NCBI RefSeq assembly: GCF_034932365.1
Contig: NZ_JAYGHR010000071.1
Location: forward strand, 44,004 to 108,003
Length of the DNA stretch: 64,000 bases
Direction of reading: 5' to 3'
DNA from: Capilliphycus robustus
GTDB taxonomy: Bacteria > Cyanobacteriota > Cyanobacteriia > Cyanobacteriales > Microcoleaceae
Part shown: piece after piece, positions 16,081-26,123 of the stretch
How the letters are laid out: each line of letters starts with the position of its first letter
How positions within the stretch are numbered: position 1 is the first letter of the stretch
Made by a program: the position numbers and the translations under genes
Notes under the pieces: model-generated
Seen by the model: the letters and a program-made list of their open reading frames with translations, nothing else
Database searches by the model: none
What the model was told of the DNA's origin: nothing

Positions 16081-19000
16081 TTATTCTTCTTCATCAATCA
16101 CCGAATTTCGATCCAGAATCAATAAATTTCTTAAACCATCGGTATCAAGTTCAGTTAACCAGTCTTCTCCCGCTCCTACGACTTGTTCAGCTAAGGCTTT
16201 TTTACTTTCAATTAAATCATGGATTTTTTCTTCTAAGGTTCCGTTACAAACAAATTTATGAACCTGAACATTTCGCGTTTGACCAATTCTAAAAACCCGA
16301 TCTGTCGCTTGATTTTCAACGGCGGGGTTCCACCAGCGATCAAAGTGAAAAACATGATTCGCCCGAGTTAAATTTAAACCCACTCCTCCCGCTTTTAAGG
16401 ATAATATAAAAATCGGTGGCCCTTGAGGATCTTGTTGAAAACGATCAATCATTTCTTCCCGTTGGGCTTTGCGAGTCCCCCCATATAAATATAAAACTTC
16501 TCGATTTAACTGTTGTTCTAAATAGGGTTGTAGCAGTTTTCCCCATTCCGCAAACTGTGTAAATATAATAGCATGATCGCCTTCAGAAATCAATTCTTCT
16601 AACATTTCTTTTAAGCGTTGTAACTTTCCAGAGTTGGCTGTTAAATTCTGATTTGCTGCTTTTTTCTTTCCCGTTTTTGTTTCTTTTTCGGTGATTAAAA
16701 CTGGATGATTACAAAGTTGTTTCAACTTCACTAACAACGCTAAAATCATTCCTCGGCGTTGAATTCCGGTGGCTGCGTCGATGTCAGCTAAGGACTGATC
16801 AACAATTTTTTGATAAAGAGTTGCTTGTTCAGTTGACAGTGAACAAAAGACGGTATTTTCCTGCTTTTCGGGTAAATCTTGGATAATATCTTTGTCGGTT
16901 TTCAAGCGACGTAAAATAAACGGTTGTACCAATGAACGTAAGATTTTTAAGGAGTCTGTATCGCCATATTTTTCGATAGGAATTGCAAATCTTCGCTGAA
17001 AAAATTGTCGTTGTCCTAGATATCCTGGGTTGAGAAAATCCATAATTGACCACAATTCAGACAGGCGATTTTCGACTGGGGTTCCTGTTAAAGCGATTTT
17101 AAAGTTTGCTTGTAGATTTCTAACGGTTTTTGATTGTCTAGCTTCCGGGTTTTTAATATTTTGAGCCTCATCTAAAACCAAGCCTTTCCAATTTACTGTT
17201 TTCAGTTCTTTCTCATCTCTAAACGTTAACGGATAGCTAGTAATTATTAGATCATATTTTTGTGCAAAGGGAGTGAATGTTTTTCCTTTTTTGCGTTTAT
17301 CGCCATGATGAACCGTGACTTTTAAAGTGGGACTAAACCGTTTAACTTCTCGTTCCCAGTTTCCTAAAACTGATGTCGGACAAACCAATAAAACGGGAGC
17401 ATCTAAACTGCTATTTTCTTGCAGATATAATAAAAATGCAATTAATTGTATTGTTTTTCCTAACCCCATATCATCGGCTAAACAAGCCCCCAAACCCCAT
17501 TCTTCTAAAAAGGCTAACCAACTTACACCCCTGGCTTGGTAAGGACGTAATTCGCCTTTAAAATCATTGGGGGTTTTAATCTCAGCTAACGAACGATTAT
17601 TATTTAATGTATTTAAAAGTTCTTCTAATTTACCCCCCGCTTCAAAATTAACAACAGGTAACTTTTCTATCATTTGCGAGTCACCCGTTGATAAGCGTAA
17701 AGCATCTTCAAGGGTGAGAGAAAGTTTATCTTTGCGACTCGAAAAGAAGGTTTGAGCGGCTTTAATATCAGATGGACGGAGTTCAACCCATTCGCCGTTA
17801 ATTTCAACTAAGGGACTTTCTTGAGCGACTAAACGGTTAAATTCGGCTTGGGATAAGGTTTGACCCCCAATGGATAATTCCCATTTAAAATTCAATAGAC
17901 TATTTAAACCTAAACCACCCTTTTGTTTAGCATTAGATGTTGCTGCTTGAATACTGAGTCCTAAACGGTTCGCCCATCCATTTTGACTGGCTAAACTAGG
18001 CGGTAATATCACGCCTAAACCGCTATCAGTAAACCGCCAAGCGATACTTTTAATAAAGTCATAGGCTTGGAGAGGCGTTAATAAACAAGAATGAGGTTTA
18101 GCTTCTTGTAAACTGGGTTCAATCAGAGGATAAAGTTTTGAAGCTAAACCTAAACCTCTGAGAAGGGTTTCTTGAGGGCGTTTAATCATGCGTCCCTGAT
18201 GAACAAAGGCTTCAACGGGATGCGTCCAAATCGTTTGAGCGTTCACTAAAAATTCAGGTTCATCAATGGCTTGTAAACAATAGTCTAATCTCCAATTTTT
18301 GGTTTTTTGACTGGGAGGAGATAACTGAAAAGCTGTTCTGAATAGATTGTGTTCAGCGAGGGTTTGTTGGAGGGGTGCTGTCCAATTTTCGAGGATTTTT
18401 GCTAAATTTTCTGCTTCTGATTTGTCGGATTTAATTTGATTGGAATCGCTGGCTAAAGCCTGTAACCAACTCTGAACAAAAGGCTGAATGCTGGGTAGGT
18501 TTTTTAGGGCTTTTTTATCGCTTTCTTCTGAGCCTTTTCGGACTTGATTATCAAGGGTTTCGGTTAAAAAATTATCGATTAAATCTTGAGGATTTGAAGG
18601 TAAATTTAAGGAAATATTTTCGATTTCTTCTTCGGATTTTTGGGGGAGAACTTGATACATCCGACAAGCGGATGGGATTTGTTTGGTAAAACGAATGAGT
18701 CGGGCTTGATCTATGGCACTATCGAGTAAAGGTTGCCATTTAGCCAACAGGTTTTTTGAGGAGTTAGATGTGAGACTGGGTAAAAATTTGCTGCGGGCGA
18801 GTAAATCTATACTCCAACGGCAAACATGAGACCAAAACTGCAAATCTGTTCCGATTAATGAATTTTCTGCGGTAATATTTCCTAATGGAATCGATTGTAA
18901 AAACTGAAAGGCTTCTGTACTCTTGAGACAAATTCCTTCAACTTTCCAAGGATAAAGATAGAGGGAATGATCGGAATTTTCAGAATGAGTTTGAGCGGTT

Positions 19001-19260
19001 GACTGTAGGGGATTTAAGGCTAAATTGTTAGAAATTTCAGTGGGAATAGCGATAACTTTTGTAGCGACTTCTTCAGGGTTTACTGAAAATTGATGCTCCT
19101 TTAGCCACTTGTTAAGTTGAGTTGCTGTTAAAGCAAAAGGAAAAGTCAAAACCCCCTCAGCTTGATTGAATTCGTTCGGGGCGATCCGACGCCAGCTTTC
19201 TCCCCAAATAAATAGATAACTTTCGGGTTGCTGGAGCCAACTTCCATGTAAAATTGCCAT
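16081..19260 (-). CDS. SNF2/HepA-type DEAD-box helicase
   Basis: The 1059-residue protein is a superfamily 2 Swi2/Snf2 ATPase. The C-terminal half has the motor motifs: DDMGLGKTIQLIAFL (Walker A), LVLDEAQNIKNP (DEAQ box), ALTGTPVENRLSELWSIMDF (motif III), GLNLTRANHVFHFDRWWNP (motif V) and ATDRVFRIGQT (motif VI). The first 550 residues form the bacterial SNF2 N-terminal domain found in HepA-like proteins. It probably translocates on duplex DNA to remodel protein-DNA complexes or RNA polymerase. It precedes the SWIM-protein gene in the same operon. Length is normal for the family. Confidence 0.95.
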   Translation of the reverse strand: MAILHGSWLQQPESYLFIWGESWRRIAPNEFNQAEGVLTFPFALTATQLNKWLKEHQFSVNPEEVATKVIAIPTEISNNLALNPLQSTAQTHSENSDHSLYLYPWKVEGICLKSTEAFQFLQSIPLGNITAENSLIGTDLQFWSHVCRWSIDLLARSKFLPSLTSNSSKNLLAKWQPLLDSAIDQARLIRFTKQIPSACRMYQVLPQKSEEEIENISLNLPSNPQDLIDNFLTETLDNQVRKGSEESDKKALKNLPSIQPFVQSWLQALASDSNQIKSDKSEAENLAKILENWTAPLQQTLAEHNLFRTAFQLSPPSQKTKNWRLDYCLQAIDEPEFLVNAQTIWTHPVEAFVHQGRMIKRPQETLLRGLGLASKLYPLIEPSLQEAKPHSCLLTPLQAYDFIKSIAWRFTDSGLGVILPPSLASQNGWANRLGLSIQAATSNAKQKGGLGLNSLLNFKWELSIGGQTLSQAEFNRLVAQESPLVEINGEWVELRPSDIKAAQTFFSSRKDKLSLTLEDALRLSTGDSQMIEKLPVVNFEAGGKLEELLNTLNNNRSLAEIKTPNDFKGELRPYQARGVSWLAFLEEWGLGACLADDMGLGKTIQLIAFLLYLQENSSLDAPVLLVCPTSVLGNWEREVKRFSPTLKVTVHHGDKRKKGKTFTPFAQKYDLIITSYPLTFRDEKELKTVNWKGLVLDEAQNIKNPEARQSKTVRNLQANFKIALTGTPVENRLSELWSIMDFLNPGYLGQRQFFQRRFAIPIEKYGDTDSLKILRSLVQPFILRRLKTDKDIIQDLPEKQENTVFCSLSTEQATLYQKIVDQSLADIDAATGIQRRGMILALLVKLKQLCNHPVLITEKETKTGKKKAANQNLTANSGKLQRLKEMLEELISEGDHAIIFTQFAEWGKLLQPYLEQQLNREVLYLYGGTRKAQREEMIDRFQQDPQGPPIFILSLKAGGVGLNLTRANHVFHFDRWWNPAVENQATDRVFRIGQTRNVQVHKFVCNGTLEEKIHDLIESKKALAEQVVGAGEDWLTELDTDGLRNLLILDRNSVIDEEE

Positions 19261-19951
19261 TTAAAAATAATCCTTAGACTTCCAACTTCAATCAGCTAAT
19301 GTGGGTTTAAATCATTGCTTGATCGGTTAATTAATCCCTTGATTATTGATGAAACTTGAGCAACAGACTAATATCCGCAGGCTTGTTTCGTCTAACCTGT
19401 TATTGAACAAAGTGTTGGATATACTGTATTCAAGCATCCTGTGGGGATAGATTAACCAACGGGTCACTGATCTAGTATAATGTGCAACTATATTCAACAA
19501 ACTAGCTCAGAATCTCGCAGTGAGCTGACCTCAAACGACCGAACAAAAAAAGGAAGAGTTGAGCATGATCTAAAACCCAAGAATTTCACAATTGCCCCGA
19601 TTCGGAGAATTGATGGCAGAGTTCAGCAAATGACACCAATCTAGCCCTTTCGGGCAACTCCATTAGTAAAAATCAGTTCACCGAATCTCCGACGAACACA
19701 GAAACGGGTGCTACGCCTCTAACTCGGTATTATACTGATCTTAGGCATCGATTGGCTGTTTTTTCAAGAATGAGGGTGGGGAAATCACAACCTCCTGCCC
19801 ATTGGTTCTATCCTCTGTGCCTCGGTGAGAAGCCTACAGCCATCAGAGTATAGAGCGAGACAAGACAGGAAAGCAAAGGTCGTCGAGAACACCAAACTTT
19901 TCCTGTTGGAGAACGCAAAAGAATAGTGGAAAGAGAAGGAAGATAGCATAC
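19261..19951 (+). other. Long leader region upstream of pnp
   Basis: No gene is supported in this 691-bp stretch, one of the longest non-coding intervals in the window. It contains a candidate promoter at 19452-19481 and then about 470 bp before the pnp start. Short inverted repeats (GCTCA...TGAGC at 19505-19525; AGCCC/GGGC around 19645) suggest a structured leader. pnp mRNAs are often autoregulated through 5' structures, so a regulatory leader is plausible but not shown. Confidence 0.5.
19452..19481 (+). promoter_or_regulatory. Candidate sigma-70 promoter for the pnp leader
   Basis: A perfect -10 hexamer TATAAT lies at 19476-19481, with TTAACC (three or four matches to TTGACA) 18 bp upstream at 19452-19457. 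Transcription from here would give a leader of about 460 nt before pnp. The -35 match is weak and this is pattern recognition only. Confidence 0.35.
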
Positions 19952-22111
19952 ATGGAAGAAATGGACAAGTCAATATCCTTTGATGGACGGGATATTAGAC
20001 TGAAGATTGGATTACTGGCGCCTCAGGCAGGTGGAGCGGTATTAATCGAGTCGGGAGATACATCAGTTTTAGTCACTGCAACTCGTGCTGAAGGAAGACC
20101 CGGAATAGATTTTCTGCCGTTGTTAGTAGACTATGAAGAACGACTCTATGCAGGAGGCAGAATTCCAGGCGGTTTCCTGCGTCGAGAAGGACGTCCACCC
20201 GATCGCGTAACGCTCACCAGCCGTCTGATTGACCGTCCGCTACGTCCTTTGATTCCCGATTGGGTTCGTGATGATATTCAAATCGTCGCCACAACCCTCT
20301 CAATGGACGAACAAGTGCCGCCAGATGTGTTAGCGGTAACGGGGGCATCAGTAGCGGTTTTGTTGGCTCAAATCCCCTTTTTTGGGCCGATGGCAGCCGT
20401 GCGAGTCGGACTGTTAGGGGATGATTTTATCATTAATCCCACTTACAGAGAAGTCAGAAACGGAGATTTAGATCTCGTCGTTGCAGGTTCTCCACATGGG
20501 GTGGTGATGGTGGAAGCAGGCGCAAACCAACTCCCCGAACAGGATATTATCGAAGCGATTGATTTTGGCTATGAAGCGGTCTGTGACCTGATTAAAGCCC
20601 AACAAGAAGTCGCCCAAGAACTTAATATCATCATCGCACCGGGAGAACCTCCTCAAGAAAATAGCGATTTACTGGAGTTGATTCGAGAACGCGCTAGCGA
20701 ACCGATTAAACACGTTCTCAAACAGTATCATTTTACGAAAAGCGAACGGGATGCAGCGCTTGACGAAATCAAACTCACCCAAGTCGAAGAAGCGATCGCG
20801 CCAAAGCCGGAAGATGATCCGTTAAAAGTGATCACGGCTGAAGATCCAAAAGCCGTTAGCCGCATTTTCAAAGACATGACCCGTCAATTGATGCGACAAC
20901 AAATCATTCAAGACGGGATGCGGGTTGATGGTCGCAACCTCGATCAAGTGCGTCCGGTATCTTGTCGAGTTGGGTTCTTACCGAAGCGAGTTCATGGAAG
21001 CGGCTTGTTTAACCGAGGGTTAACACAAGTTCTGTCGATCGCCACTTTGGGAACCCCCGGAGACGCTCAAGACTTGGATGACTTGCATCCGCAAGACGAA
21101 AAACGCTATATGCACCATTACAACTTCCCGCCCTATTCTGTGGGTGAAACGAAGCCAATGCGTTCACCGGGAAGACGAGAAATCGGACATGGTGCCTTAG
21201 CTGAACGGGCTTTGTTACCTGTGTTACCCGTCAAGGATCAGTTTCCCTACGTGATTCGGGTGGTTTCAGAAGTGTTATCCTCCAATGGTTCCACCTCGAT
21301 GGGTTCGGTGTGTGGTTCGACTCTATCCTTGATGGATGCAGGTGTACCCATTTCTAAACCTGTGAGTGGGGCGGCGATGGGTTTAATTAAAGAAGGCGAA
21401 GAAGTCCGCATTCTCACTGATATTCAGGGAATTGAAGACTTTTTAGGAGATATGGACTTCAAAGTTGCAGGAACTGATAGCGGGATTACCGCCCTGCAAA
21501 TGGATATGAAGATTACAGGCTTATCCATTGATACCATTGCTCAAGCCATTCATCAAGCCAAACCCGCCCGTTTGCATATTTTAGAAAGTATGCTAGAGGC
21601 GATTCAAAAACCCCGTTCTGATTTGTCTCCCTTTGCGCCTCGTTTGTTAACCATGAAGATTGATCCCGATCTGATTGGTTTGGTGATTGGGCCTGGTGGA
21701 AAAACCATTAAAGGAATTACCGAGGAAACGGGCGTCAAAATTGACATTGATGATGATGGGACTGTTACCATTGCTTCAACCGATAGCGATAAAGCCGCCC
21801 GGGCTTGTCAGATTATCCAAGGGATGACGCGCAAACTCAATGAAGGCGATGTCTATGTCGGACGAATTACGCGGATTATCCCTATTGGGGCATTTGTGGA
21901 AGTGCTTCCGGGTAAAGAAGGGATGATTCACATTTCCCAGTTGGCTGATTATCGGGTTCCTCGAGTCGAAGATGAAGTCGCCATTGGGGATGAGGTGATT
22001 GTCAAAGTTCGTGAAATTGACAGCAAAGGACGGATTAACCTGACGCGCTTGAATATTCACCCCGATGAAGCTGCTGCTGCCAAAGCTGCCGCCGGAGGAT
22101 CTGTCAAGTAG
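19952..22111 (+). CDS. pnp: Polynucleotide phosphorylase
   Basis: The 719-residue protein has the full PNPase architecture: two RNase PH-like domains (about 1-225 and 310-545) separated by a helical linker, then KH (about 555-615) and S1 (about 620-695) RNA-binding domains. GGRIPGGFLRREGRP, RVTLTSRLIDRPLRPL and the second-domain KDQFPYVIRVVSEVLSSNGS are conserved. The KH motif LVIGPGGKTIKGI and S1 VYVGRITRIIPIGAFVEVLP are clear. It degrades RNA 3'-5' using phosphate, or adds tails in reverse. MEEMDKS offers two close ATG starts. A long leader precedes it, and it is transcribed alone. Confidence 0.97.
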   Translation: MEEMDKSISFDGRDIRLKIGLLAPQAGGAVLIESGDTSVLVTATRAEGRPGIDFLPLLVDYEERLYAGGRIPGGFLRREGRPPDRVTLTSRLIDRPLRPLIPDWVRDDIQIVATTLSMDEQVPPDVLAVTGASVAVLLAQIPFFGPMAAVRVGLLGDDFIINPTYREVRNGDLDLVVAGSPHGVVMVEAGANQLPEQDIIEAIDFGYEAVCDLIKAQQEVAQELNIIIAPGEPPQENSDLLELIRERASEPIKHVLKQYHFTKSERDAALDEIKLTQVEEAIAPKPEDDPLKVITAEDPKAVSRIFKDMTRQLMRQQIIQDGMRVDGRNLDQVRPVSCRVGFLPKRVHGSGLFNRGLTQVLSIATLGTPGDAQDLDDLHPQDEKRYMHHYNFPPYSVGETKPMRSPGRREIGHGALAERALLPVLPVKDQFPYVIRVVSEVLSSNGSTSMGSVCGSTLSLMDAGVPISKPVSGAAMGLIKEGEEVRILTDIQGIEDFLGDMDFKVAGTDSGITALQMDMKITGLSIDTIAQAIHQAKPARLHILESMLEAIQKPRSDLSPFAPRLLTMKIDPDLIGLVIGPGGKTIKGITEETGVKIDIDDDGTVTIASTDSDKAARACQIIQGMTRKLNEGDVYVGRITRIIPIGAFVEVLPGKEGMIHISQLADYRVPRVEDEVAIGDEVIVKVREIDSKGRINLTRLNIHPDEAAAAKAAAGGSVK

Positions 22112-22150
22112 GAGTCATTTGATCATCGCGTAGATCGACTTCAAAAACTG

Positions 22151-22183
22151 GCGATCGCTGTGATGTCATATTACAGCGATTGC
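22151..22183 (+). terminator. Hairpin downstream of pnp
   Basis: GCGATCGCTGT and ACAGCGATTGC form an 11-bp stem with one mismatch around an 11-nt loop, 40 bp after the pnp stop. The left arm is a HIP1 octamer. No T tract follows, so it may protect the 3' end or terminate inefficiently rather than act as a classical intrinsic terminator. Confidence 0.4.
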
Positions 22184-22512
22184 GCTGCCCTTGATCGCTA
22201 CACTCAGGGAATAGGGGACAGGAAACAGTAACGAGTGAACAGTGAACAGTCACACCGATACCAGTGTTGTAGGGGCGGGTTCCGCATTAATTTATGTCTC
22301 TAAGCGATAACTGATATAAACCCGCCCTTCTTCTTCACAGTCACCAGTTTTTCAGTTATTAGTCCTATTGCCTCTTGCATGGCTGCCTTCTGCCTTGTGT
22401 AGCATTATTTTTTCAATTTCAAATTAAAACATTAATAGCAGCTTTTGAAGGCATTTCTAGTTGATCATTTGTAAATCGACAACAGTCTTGGGTTAACAAA
22501 GCCTGATCTATT
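22184..22512. other. Intergenic repeats between pnp and the YihY gene
   Basis: No gene is supported. The interval contains a GTAGGGGCGGGTT...AACCCGCCC palindrome (22269-22328), phased variants of AACAGTGAACAGTCAC near 22226-22250, and a TTGCCTCTTGC-type short repeat near 22368. These are repeat families seen elsewhere in the window. Confidence 0.65.
22269..22328. repeat. Dispersed GC-terminal palindrome, copy at pnp/yihY
   Basis: GTAGGGGCGGGTTCCGC at the left pairs with AAACCCGCCC at the right around an AT-rich centre containing GATAACTGATATAA. The arms match the other family members; the centre resembles those at 3840-3870 and 58950. Confidence 0.75.
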
Positions 22513-23769
22513 TCACCGAAGAGATGAAGGAAGACTGGCTTGAGATTTCCGACGTCGCATGGCTTCCCCGACGGTAACATTAACTTGAGCGCCAATTAGC
22601 ATCACCAAAGACGCAATATAGAGCCACAAAAGCAAGATGATAAACGCTCCAATGGCACCATAAGTAATGTTATAATTCCCAAAATGGGTAACATAGAGAC
22701 GAAACAAATTAGAAATCACCGCCCATAAAATAGCAGCTAAAATTGCACCCGGAACTAGGGGTGTTTCTGGCTGTCGTTGACTTGGCCCAAAGCGATAAAT
22801 CAAGGCAAAATTTGTCGCTACAATTCCCAAAGCGATCGGCCATCTTAACTGTTTCCAGGTACTCGGTAAGGTTTTAAGGAGTAGACATTGTTGGACTGGC
22901 GGTTGTTCGAGACAGTCTTTGATTTGATCTAGGGGACAAGTTCCGACTGTTTCGAGAATACAACTTTTACGGGCAAGAATTTCGACGACCACATCGCTAA
23001 TAAACACTAACCCACAGGCAACAATTAATAATAAAATAGTGCCGATAGCCAAAGCGATCGCGATTAATTTGTCTTCCCAAAAGGATCGGAGCCGCTCTCG
23101 GGGGACTCGATGAATATGGTTTAAAGCCACCATCGCCGAACCAATCACCCCAGAAAATAGCCAGATAGAGACGAGGAAACTAAAGGAAAATAACTCTTCA
23201 CTGCGGGTAATCAGCATTCGTTCCCAAACCGTAGAAATCTGAACTTGCACTTCCTGGGGGACAACGACAGCCAGCAGGGTGCCCATTTCCTGAAGGGTAT
23301 TCTGCAAGGAATCGGATAAACTAATTGCTGCGATGATCGACAGCAAAGCTGGAAATAGGGCTAAAGTCGAGTTATAGGCCATTTCTGCGGAAAGACCATT
23401 TAGGCGTTGTTCTGCGGTGCAGATCACAACTTCTTTGAGGGTTGTCCAGTTGATATAAAGAAAAAAGCGAAAAAAGTGGAAAATTCCCTTGGGGATTTTT
23501 CTCAAAATCGCTTTGAGATGGCGGTAGACAACAATTAAAGCATCTGCCGTTTTCTCTGCCGCTTGTTCGAGTGAAATCTTGAGTTTAGCGTGATTAAAGG
23601 TTTGCCATTTGCCTCTGTTCAACTCAAGTGAGATCCCAAACAGGCTCGCCAGTTGCTCAAGTAAGGTCTTGAACACCGCCCAAACCCAGGAAAACACTGC
23701 GACAATGAGATTGGCCAATAGCTCCGCCAACCGCTCGACGAGCTGATGAATCGCGATTAGGTAAAACAC
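22513..23769 (-). CDS. YihY/BrkB family membrane protein
   Basis: The 418-residue protein has a soluble N-terminal extension of about 110 residues followed by the six-helix YihY/virulence-factor BrkB domain. The latter is seen in GLSAEMAYNSTLALFPALLSI, MVALNHIHRVPRERLRSFW and the C-terminal GAIGAFIILLLWLYIASLVMLIGAQVN. The family was once annotated as RNase BN, which is wrong; the true role is unknown, with envelope or export functions proposed. A Cys-rich loop (CILETVGTCPLDQIKDCLEQ) lies between helices. It is divergent from the coiled-coil gene at 23836. Confidence 0.9.
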   Translation of the reverse strand: MFYLIAIHQLVERLAELLANLIVAVFSWVWAVFKTLLEQLASLFGISLELNRGKWQTFNHAKLKISLEQAAEKTADALIVVYRHLKAILRKIPKGIFHFFRFFLYINWTTLKEVVICTAEQRLNGLSAEMAYNSTLALFPALLSIIAAISLSDSLQNTLQEMGTLLAVVVPQEVQVQISTVWERMLITRSEELFSFSFLVSIWLFSGVIGSAMVALNHIHRVPRERLRSFWEDKLIAIALAIGTILLLIVACGLVFISDVVVEILARKSCILETVGTCPLDQIKDCLEQPPVQQCLLLKTLPSTWKQLRWPIALGIVATNFALIYRFGPSQRQPETPLVPGAILAAILWAVISNLFRLYVTHFGNYNITYGAIGAFIILLLWLYIASLVMLIGAQVNVTVGEAMRRRKSQASLPSSLR

Positions 23770-23835
23770 TTGCCGAAGTCTTAAACTATCCTCATTCTAA
23801 AATCTAAGTATTGAACAGTCTCCATCAAATTTGAT

Positions 23836-24447
23836 ATGGCTCAGGATGTCCGACAATGGTTAGATGAGATCAAACGCCTAAAACAGCAGTTAACCGAGGT
23901 GCAGCGTGAGCGGGATGCGGCGCTCGAGAGTGCCAACCAGTGGCGTCAGCTTTATAGTACCGAAGCTCAACAACGACGGGAAGAAGTCAAGCGCAATCAA
24001 GAAATAATAGGGGCTTTGCGATCGCAGCTTGAACAGTTAGAACAAAAGTTCTCGGTGCCTCAGAGTGAGATTTTATCGAAGGTGACGATTAATCGGGAAA
24101 TTGAGCGACTACAATCTGAGGATGAGATGAAGGCGAAATTGGTGCAAGTGATGCTCGAACGTGATCGCGCTCGGGATCAAATTCGCCAGTTAAGTGAGTC
24201 TCTCGAACAGGAGAAAGCCAATCATCTGCAAACCCGCAATAGTTTAACAACGGCTTTGGGGGATACGGTTGACTTGTTAACGAAAGCCAAAGGTCAATCT
24301 TCATCCAGTCCGGGGGAAACGAAGCCGAAAATTGAACTGTTGCCCCCCGAAGCCTTTGAGGATCACTCCTCTAAATTGACTCAACTTCCCCAAGGAACTC
24401 AACTGCCTCTCCCTCAGCTTCCCCCAATGGATGAGTCTGAGGACTAG
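23836..24447 (+). CDS. Conserved coiled-coil protein
   Basis: The 203-residue protein is dominated by heptad-rich coiled coil from about residue 5 to 135 (DEIKRLKQQLTEVQRERDAA and ERDRARDQIRQLSESLEQEK). It ends in a Pro/Leu-rich acidic tail (QLPLPQLPPMDESED). There is no signal peptide or membrane helix. It resembles conserved cyanobacterial proteins of unknown function. It is convergent with thrC 41 bp away. A scaffold or cytoskeletal role would be a guess. Confidence 0.75.
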   Translation: MAQDVRQWLDEIKRLKQQLTEVQRERDAALESANQWRQLYSTEAQQRREEVKRNQEIIGALRSQLEQLEQKFSVPQSEILSKVTINREIERLQSEDEMKAKLVQVMLERDRARDQIRQLSESLEQEKANHLQTRNSLTTALGDTVDLLTKAKGQSSSSPGETKPKIELLPPEAFEDHSSKLTQLPQGTQLPLPQLPPMDESED

Positions 24448-24488
24448 ACAGTTGGGTTGTTGATTTTCAAAATTGTGTGCGGTCTATC

Positions 24489-25580
24489 CTAAAATCCCAT
24501 GACTTTGGCGACGGTTTCAATATCGGGTGCTATGCCTTGTTTGAAGGGGTTGTTGCAGTGTTCGATCGCGGTGCTGGGATCTTTTAAGCCATTTCCAGTT
24601 AGGACACAAACGATGGTTGCTCCCGTCGGTACTTGGTCTTTGACTTTGAGTAAACCTGCCACAGAAGCAGCGCTAGCGGGTTCACAGAATATGCCTTCTT
24701 CTGAGGCCAGTAACCGATAGGCGGCTAAGATTTCATCGTCGGTGACGGCAGCAAAACTGCCTTGACTGGCTTGTTGGGCGGCGATCGCTAAATTCCAACT
24801 GGCAGGGTTGCCGATGCGGATAGCGGTGGCTAGGGTTTCCGGTTGGGCGATGGGATGACCCTGGACAATGGGGGCGGCTCCGGCAGCCTGAAATCCCATC
24901 ATTTGGGGGAGGCGATCGCAATGGTTATCGGCGTGATATTGACAAAATCCCATCCAGTAGGCGGAGATATTTCCGGCGTTTCCGACGGGGATACATAGCC
25001 AGTCGGGAGCATTGCCTAAAGCATCGACTATTTCAAAGGCGGCGGTTTTTTGACCTTCTAGGCGGTAAGGGTTGACCGAGTTGACTAAGGTGACGGGATA
25101 ATGGTCGGCGACCTCTCGCACGATGTTTAAGGCTTGGTCAAAGTTGCCTTGAATGGCTAAGACTTCGGCTCCGTATAACAAGGCTTGAGCGAGTTTGCCG
25201 ACGGCGACATAGCCATCGGGAATGATCACAAAGGCTTTTAACCCAGCTCGGCGTGCATAGGCGGCGGCGGAAGCTGAGGTGTTTCCGGTACTGGCACAGA
25301 TCACCGCTTTACACCCTTCTTCTTTGGCTTTGGAAATGGCCATCGTCATGCCTCGGTCTTTGAAGCTGCCTGTCGGGTTGAGTCCGTCGTATTTGACGTA
25401 AACTTGGACTTGTTTACCGATGATTTGAGCAATGGAAGGAACGGGAAGTAGAGGCGTGTTTCCTTCTTGCAAGGTGACAACGGGTGTCGCTTGGCTGACA
25501 GGAAGGTAGGGGCGGTATGCTTCAATTAAACCCGGCCAGCCCTTGAGTTGAACTTGATTGGTCGATAAAGTTAGCGTCAT
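24489..25580 (-). CDS. thrC: Threonine synthase
   Basis: The 363-residue PLP enzyme converts O-phosphohomoserine to threonine. The PLP lysine is Lys74 in LNPTGSFKDRGMTMA, the phosphate-binding loop is IPVGNAGNISAYWMG, and the early substrate loop is LQEGNTPLLPV. The conserved C-terminal EPASAASVAGLLK is present. It is the class II (bacterial, short) form without the plant SAM-responsive extension. A long AT-rich divergent region separates it from the next gene. Confidence 0.95.
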   Translation of the reverse strand: MTLTLSTNQVQLKGWPGLIEAYRPYLPVSQATPVVTLQEGNTPLLPVPSIAQIIGKQVQVYVKYDGLNPTGSFKDRGMTMAISKAKEEGCKAVICASTGNTSASAAAYARRAGLKAFVIIPDGYVAVGKLAQALLYGAEVLAIQGNFDQALNIVREVADHYPVTLVNSVNPYRLEGQKTAAFEIVDALGNAPDWLCIPVGNAGNISAYWMGFCQYHADNHCDRLPQMMGFQAAGAAPIVQGHPIAQPETLATAIRIGNPASWNLAIAAQQASQGSFAAVTDDEILAAYRLLASEEGIFCEPASAASVAGLLKVKDQVPTGATIVCVLTGNGLKDPSTAIEHCNNPFKQGIAPDIETVAKVMGF

Positions 25581-25835
25581 CTCGGTTTGAAGTTTGATTT
25601 CTAATTAAAAAAACTTGACAAATTTAATATTATATGTTATGTAGCGAACCGTTGAATTTTTCACAATTTGATGGCTCGATCAGTTGACAGAGCAGAGGGT
25701 TTAGTGCGATTCTTAATCCCAGTTTACCGTGTTTATCACAACTGATTAGAAAAACAAAGGGATTTGATCTGGCTCTCAATTCAAGTTTGCGTTTAGGTTA
25801 CGGTATAGTTAAAACTCGTAAGTAAATATATTCAG

Positions 25836-26123
25836 ATGCCTAGTCAACTGCTGATGTCAACACATTCATCTACTTTATCCCGGCCTGAGAACTTGGATGC
25901 AACGGTTAAACAAGCTAGCCGTGCAACGGACTCATCTGCTTCTAGCACTCTAAAACTAGGTTTGATTAAGTGTCCATACAATGTTGATCAGCAAGTGAAA
26001 TTGCTTCACCTGCAAGCCGAGGTGGACACGCTGCTGTTGCAACTGCAAACCATCAAGCAGCAACGTTTGATCACTCCGCGAACAGAAGAACTGGACAGCA
26101 TTTCCCGCCAAAACAAGCGGTAA
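25836..26123 (+). CDS. Small conserved cyanobacterial protein
   Basis: The 95-residue protein has a poorly conserved Ser/Thr-rich N-terminal 40 residues followed by a compact core, LIKCPYNVDQQVKLLHLQ then AEVDTLLLQLQTIKQQR. The core is predicted as an amphipathic helix and recurs in cyanobacterial proteins of unknown function. No catalytic motif is visible. MSTHSSTLSR (25854) is an alternative start. It stands alone between thrC and desA. Confidence 0.7.
   Translation: MPSQLLMSTHSSTLSRPENLDATVKQASRATDSSASSTLKLGLIKCPYNVDQQVKLLHLQAEVDTLLLQLQTIKQQRLITPRTEELDSISRQNKR

Noticed and set aside
15926..19260. SNF2 helicase plus SWIM protein as a DISARM-like defence system
   Set aside because: The pair is a widespread bacterial arrangement; no methylase, PLD nuclease or other DISARM component is adjacent.
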